Shown here: positions 1 through 5,342 of the stretch, piece by piece
Layout: each line of letters starts with the position of its first letter
Numbering within the stretch: position 1 is the first letter of the stretch
Assembly (NCBI GenBank): GCA_016183885.1
Contig: JACPDS010000236.1
Span: 1 to 5,660, forward strand
DNA length: 5,660 nucleotides
Origin: Armatimonadota bacterium
GTDB lineage: Bacteria > Vulcanimicrobiota > JACPDS01
Direction: 5' to 3'
Notes under the pieces: generated by a model
The model's input: the letters and a program-made list of their open reading frames with translations, nothing else
What the model was told of the DNA's origin: nothing
Databases searched by the model: none
Made by a program: the position numbers and the translations under genes

Positions 1-388
1 GAATATCTTTTTCATAAATAATTTTTTTACCGCTTAAAGAATCGGTATAAAGCAGTCTTTCGATAATTTTTTTATTAAGCAAAGTTCCTTCAATGATTTC
101 TTCTATATCTTCTTCTTTTACTTTTTGATAAAATATACCCTCAGGCTGAATTATTATAATCGTTCCTCTTTCGCAAAATCCCAGACAACCCGCGGCTAAA
201 ACTTTTATTTTATTTTCTAATTTTAAATCTTTAATTTTTTTTAAGGCTGTTTCTTTAATTTTATTACAGCCATAAGCCATACAACCTGTGCCGGCGCAAA
301 TTACTAAAGTTGGTTTTTGAGAATCAAATTTTTTTAAAATTTCTTTTTGAATTTCAAAAAATTCTTTTTCAGTTTTGAGTTTCTCCAA
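1..388 (-). CDS. NuoF/HydB-like NAD(P)H-oxidoreductase flavoprotein subunit, N-terminal part (cut by window edge)
   Basis: The reading frame stays open from a TTG at 388 to the window edge, giving 129 residues of the N-terminus. It holds a thioredoxin-like [2Fe-2S] domain: C31-x4-C36 in a CAGTGC context, then C68-x3-C72 in a GCLGFC context. This is the domain that precedes the FMN/NADH-binding part in NuoF-like subunits of bifurcating hydrogenases and NAD-dependent formate dehydrogenases. The FMN/NADH and [4Fe-4S] parts should lie beyond base 1 and are not seen. The TTG start is supported by an in-frame TAA only two codons upstream (392-394), by a GAGGG ribosome site nine bases before it, and by the absence of another usual start before Met37. 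It overlaps the NuoE-like gene by 20 bases, so the two are probably translationally coupled. Inferred role: diaphorase subunit exchanging electrons with NAD(P). The exact complex cannot be fixed from the N-terminus. Confidence 0.85.
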   Translation of the reverse strand, partial: MEKLKTEKEFFEIQKEILKKFDSQKPTLVICAGTGCMAYGCNKIKETALKKIKDLKLENKIKVLAAGCLGFCERGTIIIIQPEGIFYQKVKEEDIEEIIEGTLLNKKIIERLLYTDSLSGKKIIYEKDI

Positions 389-860
389 CTTTTACTTCCC
401 TCTTTTTATCTTTAATATTTTTTAAAATTTTATTTACTTTGGCAGTATTCATTTCTCCATGATATTCTTCATCCAAAACTACTACCGGACCTTGAGCGCA
501 GCAGCCTAAACAGTTTACTGTTTCCAAAGTAAATTGTTTATCAGGAGTAGTTTCCCCAGCCTTTATTCCTAAATCTCTTTCTAATTTTTCCTTAATGTTC
601 GCTCCGCCTCGAACATGACAAGCCGTTCCTAAACAAACATTAAAAATATGCTTCCCCCGGGGCTTTAAGCTAAAAGCTTTATAAAAAGTGGCTAAATGAT
701 AAAGTTCGCCTTGTGAAATATTTAATTCTCGGCTTAAATATTCTAAATTTTCTTTGGAAAGATAATTTTCTTTAGCTTGTAAATCCTGTAAAATTCCAAT
801 AATAAAACTTTTATCATAATTATATTTTTTAAGAATATTTTCAATTTCTTCTTTTTTCAT
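369..860 (-). CDS. NuoE-like [2Fe-2S] ferredoxin subunit of an NAD(P)-linked oxidoreductase
   Basis: This 163-residue protein has the full two-part NuoE/HydC (24 kDa subunit) plan. A helical N-terminal region (about 1-68) includes the family motif around ATFYKAFSLKPRGKH. A thioredoxin-like domain carries the four ligands of a [2Fe-2S] cluster: C76-x4-C81 (CLGTAC) and C117-x3-C121 (CLGCC, with a non-ligand C120). About 160 residues is typical for the family. The ATG at 860 overlaps the ferredoxin stop as TAATG, and its end overlaps the NuoF-like start by 20 bases. Known role: electron relay next to the NuoF flavin subunit in complex I, bifurcating hydrogenases and NAD-linked formate dehydrogenases. 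Inferred role here: part of a soluble module linking the CODH/ferredoxin pair to NAD(P). The family is clear; the electron donor is not. Confidence 0.93.
   Translation of the reverse strand: MKKEEIENILKKYNYDKSFIIGILQDLQAKENYLSKENLEYLSRELNISQGELYHLATFYKAFSLKPRGKHIFNVCLGTACHVRGGANIKEKLERDLGIKAGETTPDKQFTLETVNCLGCCAQGPVVVLDEEYHGEMNTAKVNKILKNIKDKKREVKVGETQN
398..402 (-). promoter_or_regulatory. Ribosome binding site setting the TTG start of the NuoF-like gene
   Basis: On the minus strand GAGGG lies nine bases before TTG 388, inside the end of the NuoE-like gene. With the in-frame TAA at 392-394 it singles out the TTG as the start, although TTG is a rare initiation codon. Confidence 0.6.
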
Positions 861-1387
861 TATTTTTTCTTCCGATCTTGAAAAGCCGAAATAATTTTTT
901 CAAGAGCTTTTTCTTTAACATTTTTGGTAAATTCTTCAATTTCTTTAAATTCCAAAGTCTTGGTAGGACAGCTGGAAACACAAGCCGGCAGTTTTCCTTC
1001 TTTTAATCTTTCAATGCAAAGATCGCATTTAATAATCGCTTTTCCTTCTCGATCTAATTTAATTACGCCAAAAGGGCAGACTAAAATACACATTTTACAG
1101 CCGATACATTTTTCTTTTTCTAAAATTACCGCCTGCCCAGGACCTAATTTAATCATGGCTTTAGTGGGACAAATACTCACGCAGGGCGCGTCTTCGCAAT
1201 GACGGCACTGTAATGGCACGGTAAAATTTTCCGCTTTTTCAACGCTGATTCTTTTTTCAGGAGGCTGATCTTCTAACATACTTGAAAAAAGTTCTTTGGA
1301 ATTAGAATGCGCTACGGCGCACATAATTTCACAAGTCTTACAAGCCATACATCTTTCAATATCAGCCACAATTGCTTTCTTTTTCAA
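860..1387 (-). CDS. CooF/HycB-like ferredoxin with four [4Fe-4S] clusters
   Basis: A 175-residue iron-sulfur protein with 16 cysteines in four sets: C13-x2-C16-x2-C19-x3-C23; C61-x2-C64-x4-C69-x3-C73-P; C94-x2-C97-x2-C100-x3-C104-P; and C121-x2-C124-x11-C136-x3-C140-P. This is the layout of the DmsB/HycB/CooF group of electron-transfer subunits, which carry electrons between a catalytic subunit and its redox partner. No signal peptide or membrane segment is present, so it should be cytoplasmic. The last 30 or so residues are a charged helix rich in Lys and Glu. The start is a TTG at 1387, five bases after a strong GGGGAGG site. Location in a CODH locus makes it the likely electron acceptor of CooS, as CooF is in Rhodospirillum rubrum, but it directly precedes NuoE/NuoF-like genes and could equally belong to that complex. 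The cooF symbol is withheld because HycB and HydN homologues share this pattern. Confidence 0.9.
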   Translation of the reverse strand: MKKKAIVADIERCMACKTCEIMCAVAHSNSKELFSSMLEDQPPEKRISVEKAENFTVPLQCRHCEDAPCVSICPTKAMIKLGPGQAVILEKEKCIGCKMCILVCPFGVIKLDREGKAIIKCDLCIERLKEGKLPACVSSCPTKTLEFKEIEEFTKNVKEKALEKIISAFQDRKKK

Positions 1388-1392
1388 GATAA

Positions 1393-1399
1393 CCTCCCC
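1393..1399 (-). promoter_or_regulatory. Strong ribosome binding site for the TTG-started ferredoxin
   Basis: GGGGAGG on the minus strand, five bases before TTG 1387. It decides the start codon and is located in the 29-base gap after hicB. It suggests that the ferredoxin is initiated on its own rather than only by coupling to hicB. Confidence 0.7.
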
Positions 1400-1416
1400 T
1401 TTCTTATTTCCCTAAG

Positions 1417-1773
1417 CTATATAGATTTTATAGGATTACCTGATATAGGAAATAAATTTAAATTCTCTCTATCTTCATTTTCCATCCTAAATCCCCCAGA
1501 TCCCCCAGAATAATCACAAATATCCCAAATAATAGTAGAAATTAAAGATTTAGGTAATGGAATATCTTGTCCTTTTTCAAGTAATGTCCTTATATAAAGT
1601 TCTTTTGCATCACTAAGATTTTTCATTGCTTCTTCCTTAGTATCTCCATGACTCATGCATCCTGGCAATTCAGGACAAAGAGCAATATAACATAACGAAC
1701 CTTCTGTTGACTGATCTGGCATGACTTCAATTAAATATGTTAATCTTAAAAAATACTCTAAACTATCTATCAT
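1417..1773 (-). CDS. hicB: HicB-like antitoxin with atypical C-terminus
   Basis: This 118-residue protein contains the HicB partial RNase H-like domain at about 10-74, including YIALCPELPGC (29-39), the SHGDTKEEAM segment and the following helix to IPLP. HicB binds and neutralises HicA and usually represses its own operon through a C-terminal helix-turn-helix or ribbon-helix-helix domain. Here residues 75-118 show no such domain. They hold an SGGSGG linker encoded by a 9-base tandem repeat and a short polar tail, so the DNA-binding part appears lost, replaced or supplied elsewhere. ATG 1773 lies five bases after the hicA stop, and its AGGAGG site is formed by the last two Arg codons of hicA, so synthesis of the pair is tightly coupled. 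Family is clear; autoregulation is doubtful. HicB proteins of this short, domain-less type do occur naturally, so truncation is not proven. Confidence 0.85.
   Translation of the reverse strand: MIDSLEYFLRLTYLIEVMPDQSTEGSLCYIALCPELPGCMSHGDTKEEAMKNLSDAKELYIRTLLEKGQDIPLPKSLISTIIWDICDYSGGSGGFRMENEDRENLNLFPISGNPIKSI
1492..1509 (-). repeat. 9-base perfect tandem repeat inside hicB
   Basis: Two head-to-tail copies of TCTGGGGGA (minus strand) encode Ser-Gly-Gly twice (residues 89-94). The repeat keeps the frame and marks the junction between the conserved HicB domain and its unrelated tail, a likely site of slippage or of sequence replacement. Confidence 0.7.
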
Positions 1774-1778
1774 TCTTT

Positions 1779-2027
1779 TTACCTCCTTTGTAATTTGTTC
1801 AATTTATCAATAAGTTTTATAGCAACTTGTATATAACCAATAGCTAAAGAACTATGTCTTGCAACAGTAGCGCGGAGTTCAGGAAAATCTGGATGAATAA
1901 ATATTGTATGTTTCCCACCTTCATATTTTTCAAAACCAAATCCTATATATAAATTCTCAACATCGTTAAATCTCCATCCTTTCTTACTTCTGCGCATTTT
2001 ATCCAAGAGTTTATTTTTTTTAAACAT
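1779..2027 (-). CDS. hicA: HicA-like mRNA interferase toxin
   Basis: An 82-residue basic protein of the HicA double-stranded-RNA-binding-like fold. An N-terminal helix (KLLDKMRRSKKGWRF) leads to the helix NDVENLYIGFGF, then to the GGKHTIFIHP strand. H40 lies where the catalytic His of HicA (usually in a GSH context) is expected; here the preceding residue is Lys instead of Ser. A second His (H58, in ARHSS) precedes the C-terminal helix. The family's known role is translation-independent mRNA cleavage, blocked by HicB. The gene lies immediately before hicB, the usual hicA-hicB order, and its last codons (AGG AGG TAA) double as the hicB ribosome site. ATG 2027 has no clear Shine-Dalgarno sequence, so low expression or coupling to the upstream gene is likely. 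It is a member of the longer HicA subgroup, intact by eye. Toxicity is inferred. Confidence 0.8.
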   Translation of the reverse strand: MFKKNKLLDKMRRSKKGWRFNDVENLYIGFGFEKYEGGKHTIFIHPDFPELRATVARHSSLAIGYIQVAIKLIDKLNKLQRR

Positions 2028-2054
2028 AATAAATGCAAGTCTAATTAAGGATAT

Positions 2055-2075
2055 TTTAACTTTAACTAAGTTGAA
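2055..2075. repeat. Imperfect inverted repeat just upstream of hicA
   Basis: Eight-base arms (2055-2062 and 2068-2075, 7 of 8 pairs) flank a five-base centre, 28 bases before the hicA ATG and across the stop of the preceding gene. It could be an operator for the toxin-antitoxin pair, but in AT-rich DNA such a repeat may be chance, and the adjoining HicB has no visible DNA-binding domain. Confidence 0.25.
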
Positions 2076-2466
2076 TCAATTTTAACGGTACACTTTTTCT
2101 ATCATCTTCGTTAATTAAAATATGAAAAGAGTAATCTCCCTGCTTTTGAAATACTAAATTATTTAGATTAAGTATATGATCACTATTAATATTAATTACA
2201 GGCAAGGGAAACTTTTCTTGTGATATGATAAGTTCGGTACCTATTTCAAAAATTTGATTTCCATCTGCATCTATTAATCTAACTTTTATGTTCTTTTTTG
2301 TTCTTGCTTCTGATCGAGGAAACATAAATCTCATTACCAACTGCATATTATGATGCTCTGCTGGAAAATTCTTAGCCCAAATTGTATCAAATATTCCTAG
2401 TATATTAAGTTTCCCTTCTTTTGTTATACTCGAATAATCTGCTAAAACAGCTAATGTAACTTCCAT
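2062..2466 (-). CDS. DUF6941-like protein of unknown function
   Basis: A 134-residue protein resembling the DUF6941 family. The features that recall it are an N-terminal strand ending in LADYSS, the KEGKLNILGIFDTIW motif (about 15-29), FPAEHHNMQLVMRF (about 32-45), a KVRLIDADGNQIFE strand pair, and a late QGDYSFHILINEDD stretch. The pattern of alternating hydrophobic strands suggests a small all-beta fold. No signal peptide, membrane segment or catalytic motif is seen, and no function is known to me. The start chosen is ATG 2466, six bases after a perfect AAGGAGG; a TTG two codons upstream abuts that site and is unsuitable. The gene lies 52 bases after the cooS stop and 34 bases before hicA, and its base and codon use (many ATA, AGA, TTA) looks like that of hicAB and unlike cooS. 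It may have arrived with the toxin-antitoxin pair. Confidence 0.75.
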   Translation of the reverse strand: MEVTLAVLADYSSITKEGKLNILGIFDTIWAKNFPAEHHNMQLVMRFMFPRSEARTKKNIKVRLIDADGNQIFEIGTELIISQEKFPLPVININSDHILNLNNLVFQKQGDYSFHILINEDDRKSVPLKLIQLS

Positions 2467-2472
2467 AAGCAA

Positions 2473-2479
2473 CCTCCTT
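2473..2479 (-). promoter_or_regulatory. Perfect ribosome binding site fixing the start of the DUF6941-like gene
   Basis: AAGGAGG on the minus strand, six bases before ATG 2466. It rules out the TTG at 2472, which would have no spacing from the site. Confidence 0.75.
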
Positions 2480-2494
2480 AATTTTTAATTTTTC

Positions 2495-2519
2495 TATTCA
2501 CTAATCACTATTCACTAAT
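2495..2519. repeat. Short direct repeat between cooS and the DUF6941-like gene
   Basis: Two copies of the 11-mer TATTCACTAAT (2495-2505 and 2509-2519), separated by CAC, fill the gap after cooS and reach into its stop codon. The run of CACTAAT/CACTATT words looks like a low-complexity or dispersed intergenic repeat. It does not fold into a terminator hairpin. Confidence 0.45.
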
Positions 2520-4447
2520 TATTGGTACATCATTGGTCTTAATTTAAGGGCGGCTCTTTTTTTATTAATATGATTAATCATTAACTCTGCGCCTTTAACC
2601 GGATCGGGTTCAAAAGCAAATTTCCCTCCCAGCAATTCTTCTATTTCATTACATAAGAAATTAGTAACATTTTTACTTCCTAAAATACTTAAAGGTCCGC
2701 CTAAAACAGTATAAATTCCGGTGCCGATTACATAATGAGCGATAGTAATGGCTTTTTCGCTCATCCATTCCGGAGCGGCTCCGGCTACAGGCAAATCCGA
2801 AAAATCTACTCCCAATCCCCCTTCTTTTATTACTTCCACACAGGCGGTTAAGATTCTGGAAATATCTACACAGGCTCCTAAATGTAAAATTGGCGGAATA
2901 CCTACGGCTTCGCAAATTTCTCTAAGCCCGCGACCGGCATATTCATAAGCCGCTTCCGGTTTAAGCATCCCGTATTTCGCGCAGGCAATCGCCGAGCATC
3001 CGGTTTCCACCACTAAAACATCATTTTTTAAGAGCGCTTTTGCCATTTCCAAATGTCCGTAATCTTGAGGGAAATGAGGATTATTACAGCCTACAATCGC
3101 CGCCACTCCTCTTAATCTTCCATTAATAATGGCATCATTTAAGGGCCGATAAGTAGCCCGATATTTTCCTCCTAAAAAAGTAAAAACTTCTTCGGTAGAA
3201 AATCCGCCCACTAAATCCATTTTTTCTTTAGGAATATCGACTTTATTTCTTTGGCGGTTGGGATAATTTTTAATCGCCCTCATCAAAATTTCTTTGGCAA
3301 TCTGAAGGGCATTTTCTTCATGAAATTCTATATAAACCGAGCCAATCGATTTCCCTTTAGGGGAAGTGGTGATAATTTCTGTATGGAAACAATTAGCCAA
3401 ATCAGTTAAGGAAGGGATTACGCATTGAACATCCACAATCATCGCTTCAACCGCTCCGGTAATTAAGGCTAATTCCTGATGGAGATAATTTCCCGCAATG
3501 GGAATACCATAGCGCATCATAATTTCATTAGCGGTACAGCAAATACCGGCTAGATTAATCCCGCCTGCTCCAGATGCTTTAGCTTTAGCTAAAATTTCCG
3601 GATCGCGGGAAGCTTTAACCAGCATGGCTGATAAAACCGGCTCATGGCCATGCACTAAAACATTTACCTCATCTTCTTTTAAAACTCCTAAATTCACTTG
3701 CGAGCGAATCGGGCGCGGCCTTCCAAAAATAATATCCTGAAGCTCTGTAGCAATCATTGAACCGCCCCAGCCGTTAGCCAAAGCGGTTCTTATTCCGGCA
3801 AAAATAAGATTCTTATAATCATTATCTACTCCAATCGTGGTGCGGTTTAAAGTTTGAGAAACTTCTAAATCAATTGCCCGGGGAATAAGTCCGTATTTTT
3901 CCCAGATTTCTCTTCTTTTTTTAGGGACCCGATTTATAAAGCGTAATGTCCCTTCTTGTTTTCCAAACTCTTCCAAAGCCAGATGTCCAATTTCTTTGGC
4001 AATCTCTTCTTTTTTTCTGCCGTCAGTTTTTATTCCCCACTCAGAGGCTAACTTATGCAGTTTTACTTCATCGGCAATTTGGTAGCCGCCTTTTCCCTCT
4101 GCGGCTAAAATTAAAGCGTGGGCAACAGAGCGGGCATGGTCGCCATGAGCCGAAGTTCCTACGGCAATTTGACGCGTTAAATTGCGGGTTACCATTAAAT
4201 CGGCATCCGCTCCGCAGATTCCCCTTTGGGGCCCGTCCGCAAAAGGAGAAATCCGGCAGGGTCCCATATGACAAATCCGACAGCAAAGACCGCTTAATCC
4301 AAAACCGCATTGAGGCTGCATAGCCTTAAAACGGTCCCAGACAGTGGAAATTCCTTCCGCTTCGGCGTGTTTTAAAATCTCCTGAGCGGCCGGGTCAACC
4401 GATTTTTTAGCTAATTTAGAAAGATTTTTATCCTTCGTTTCTAACAT
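2519..4447 (-). CDS. cooS: Anaerobic Ni-Fe carbon monoxide dehydrogenase catalytic subunit
   Basis: A 642-residue CooS that oxidises CO to CO2 (reversibly) at a Ni-Fe-S C-cluster and works as a homodimer in the cytoplasm. All ligand positions known from Carboxydothermus CODH-II can be placed. D-cluster: C47 and C55. B-cluster: C56, C59, C64, C78. C-cluster: H268 (HGHEP), C304 (second Cys of GICC), C342 (QCVIPS), C454 (GCNN), C484 (TGCSA) and C526 (GACVD). The catalytic Lys is K565 (SEKA). The proton-path His row is H101, H104 and H110, with Ser107 where CODH-II has a third His. Length is normal for a monofunctional CooS. ATG 4447 follows an AAAGGGG site by seven bases. The gene follows cooC with a 29-base gap, and both are probably read from the promoter upstream of cooC. 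Its base composition is visibly richer in G and C than the genes just downstream. Active-site completeness argues for a functional CODH. Whether it serves energy gain, CO detoxification or carbon fixation is not shown. Confidence 0.97.
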   Translation of the reverse strand: MLETKDKNLSKLAKKSVDPAAQEILKHAEAEGISTVWDRFKAMQPQCGFGLSGLCCRICHMGPCRISPFADGPQRGICGADADLMVTRNLTRQIAVGTSAHGDHARSVAHALILAAEGKGGYQIADEVKLHKLASEWGIKTDGRKKEEIAKEIGHLALEEFGKQEGTLRFINRVPKKRREIWEKYGLIPRAIDLEVSQTLNRTTIGVDNDYKNLIFAGIRTALANGWGGSMIATELQDIIFGRPRPIRSQVNLGVLKEDEVNVLVHGHEPVLSAMLVKASRDPEILAKAKASGAGGINLAGICCTANEIMMRYGIPIAGNYLHQELALITGAVEAMIVDVQCVIPSLTDLANCFHTEIITTSPKGKSIGSVYIEFHEENALQIAKEILMRAIKNYPNRQRNKVDIPKEKMDLVGGFSTEEVFTFLGGKYRATYRPLNDAIINGRLRGVAAIVGCNNPHFPQDYGHLEMAKALLKNDVLVVETGCSAIACAKYGMLKPEAAYEYAGRGLREICEAVGIPPILHLGACVDISRILTACVEVIKEGGLGVDFSDLPVAGAAPEWMSEKAITIAHYVIGTGIYTVLGGPLSILGSKNVTNFLCNEIEELLGGKFAFEPDPVKGAELMINHINKKRAALKLRPMMYQ

Positions 4448-4476
4448 ATTTTTTCCCCTTTCAAATTAATTAGTAA

Positions 4477-5232
4477 TTAGCTTTTTAGCTTTTCAATAAT
4501 CTCTTTAAATTTCTCTTTTAATTTTAAATCAATATCATGAAAATTTCCTTGATCAAGTTTTAAAAAACTTTCTTCAAAAGAAATATAACCTAAAATTTTA
4601 AAAGAATCAAGATGTTTTTGAATAAATTCTTGATCTTCTTTATTCCTTATTTTATTTCCGATGACTAAAATATTTTTTATTCCTATATCTTCGGCTAATT
4701 TTTTAATTCTTCCGGCAGTTTCGATACTTTTTAATCCCGGTTCAACTATAATAATTAAAGCATCTACTCCATGAGCCACTCCTCTTCCCAAATGTTCAAT
4801 TCCGGCTTCTAAATCAATAATTACCACTTCATCTCTTTCTAAAAACAAATATTCTAAAAGAGTTTTTAAAAATACATTTTCCGGACAGGCGCAGCCTCCT
4901 CCTCCTTTATTTACCCCTCCCATGAGCATTAATTTTATACTTTGATTTTCCAGAAAATATTTTTCCGGAATATCATCTACTTTAGGATTTAATTTAAAAT
5001 AAGCTCCAAGACTTCCCGGTTTTGCGCCGGTGCGCTCTTCGATTAATTCCTTCATTTCTACTAAAGGAGTAATCTTTAAATCTCTAGGGAATCCTAAGGT
5101 TAAAGCTAGATTGGCGTCCGGGTCAGCGTCAATGGCAATAACTTTATAACCGTCTTCAGCTAAAATTTTAGCAAAGACAGCCGAAATGGTAGTCTTCCCT
5201 ACTCCGCCTTTTCCCGAAACAGCAATTTTCAT
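4477..5232 (-). CDS. cooC: CooC-type nickel-insertion ATPase for CODH maturation
   Basis: A 251-residue MinD/SIMIBI-class P-loop ATPase. The deviant Walker A (GKGGVGKTT, residues 7-15, signature Lys8 and Lys13) is followed by the IDADPDANLA switch region (34-43) and a hydrophobic Walker B strand VVIIDLEAG (136-144). The CooC hallmark, a Cys-x-Cys metal-binding pair, is present as C114-A-C116 in a run of glycines. In the family, this pair binds nickel at the dimer interface and ATP hydrolysis drives Ni insertion into the CooS C-cluster. Length matches the family. It stands first in the CODH transcription unit, 29 bases before cooS. ATG 5232 has no good Shine-Dalgarno site, but the start of the Walker A strand leaves no room for a later start. 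The promoter and a possible Fur site lie immediately upstream. The CxC plus cooS context separates it from other MinD-like proteins. Confidence 0.94.
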   Translation of the reverse strand: MKIAVSGKGGVGKTTISAVFAKILAEDGYKVIAIDADPDANLALTLGFPRDLKITPLVEMKELIEERTGAKPGSLGAYFKLNPKVDDIPEKYFLENQSIKLMLMGGVNKGGGGCACPENVFLKTLLEYLFLERDEVVIIDLEAGIEHLGRGVAHGVDALIIIVEPGLKSIETAGRIKKLAEDIGIKNILVIGNKIRNKEDQEFIQKHLDSFKILGYISFEESFLKLDQGNFHDIDLKLKEKFKEIIEKLKS

Positions 5233-5248
5233 ATTTTTTATCTTAATT

Positions 5249-5267
5249 AATAATGATAATTATTCCT
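5249..5267. promoter_or_regulatory. Fur-box-like operator over the predicted transcription start of cooC
   Basis: Read on the plus strand, the 19 bases match 14 of 19 positions of the classical Fur box (GATAATGATAATCATTATC), including an unbroken run of 11. A perfect inverted repeat AATAAT-GATA-ATTATT occupies 5249-5264. It lies downstream of the -10 box and across the expected start point, where a repressor would block transcription. A Fur-family or other metal regulator would make sense for an Fe/Ni enzyme operon. The AT-rich background lowers confidence. Confidence 0.4.
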
Positions 5268-5273
5268 AATTAA

Positions 5274-5302
5274 AGTATAATTTAAATACTTAATTTTGTC
5301 AA
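5274..5302 (-). promoter_or_regulatory. Sigma70-type promoter of the cooC-cooS operon
   Basis: On the minus strand a perfect -35 TTGACA (5297-5302) is followed after exactly 17 bases by -10 TATACT (5274-5279), five of six matches to TATAAT. Transcription should begin near 5267, leaving a leader of about 35 bases before cooC ATG 5232. The rest of the 110-base gap 5233-5342 is AT-rich with no terminator hairpin that I can see. Confidence 0.75.
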
Positions 5303-5342
5303 TTTTATTAAATATTTTTTTACTCAATTATTTTATTTTTCT

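Noticed and set aside
924..1202. Plus-strand open frame opposite the ferredoxin gene
   Set aside because: It is a shadow of a gene with 16 conserved cysteines on the minus strand, and has no recognisable domain.
1307..1513. Plus-strand open frame across the ferredoxin start and hicB end
   Set aside because: It spans two minus-strand genes and their ribosome site, and its protein (NPPDPPE end) reflects the 9-base repeat read backwards.
2028..2090. Separate hicA promoter (TTGATT with TAAAAT)
   Set aside because: The boxes are poor and the spacer is only about 15 bases; in AT-rich sequence this is not better than chance.
2673..2948. Open frames on both strands within the cooS 3' part
   Set aside because: Composition is skewed (Arg- and Ser-rich) and lies inside the intact, motif-complete cooS frame.
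3946..4323. Open frames on both strands within the cooS 5' part, including a Cys/Arg-rich one
   Set aside because: They overlap the D- and B-cluster region of cooS and show no independent family signal or ribosome site.
5268..5342. Terminator for the TPR gene
   Set aside because: T- and A-runs are present but there is no GC-containing hairpin before them.
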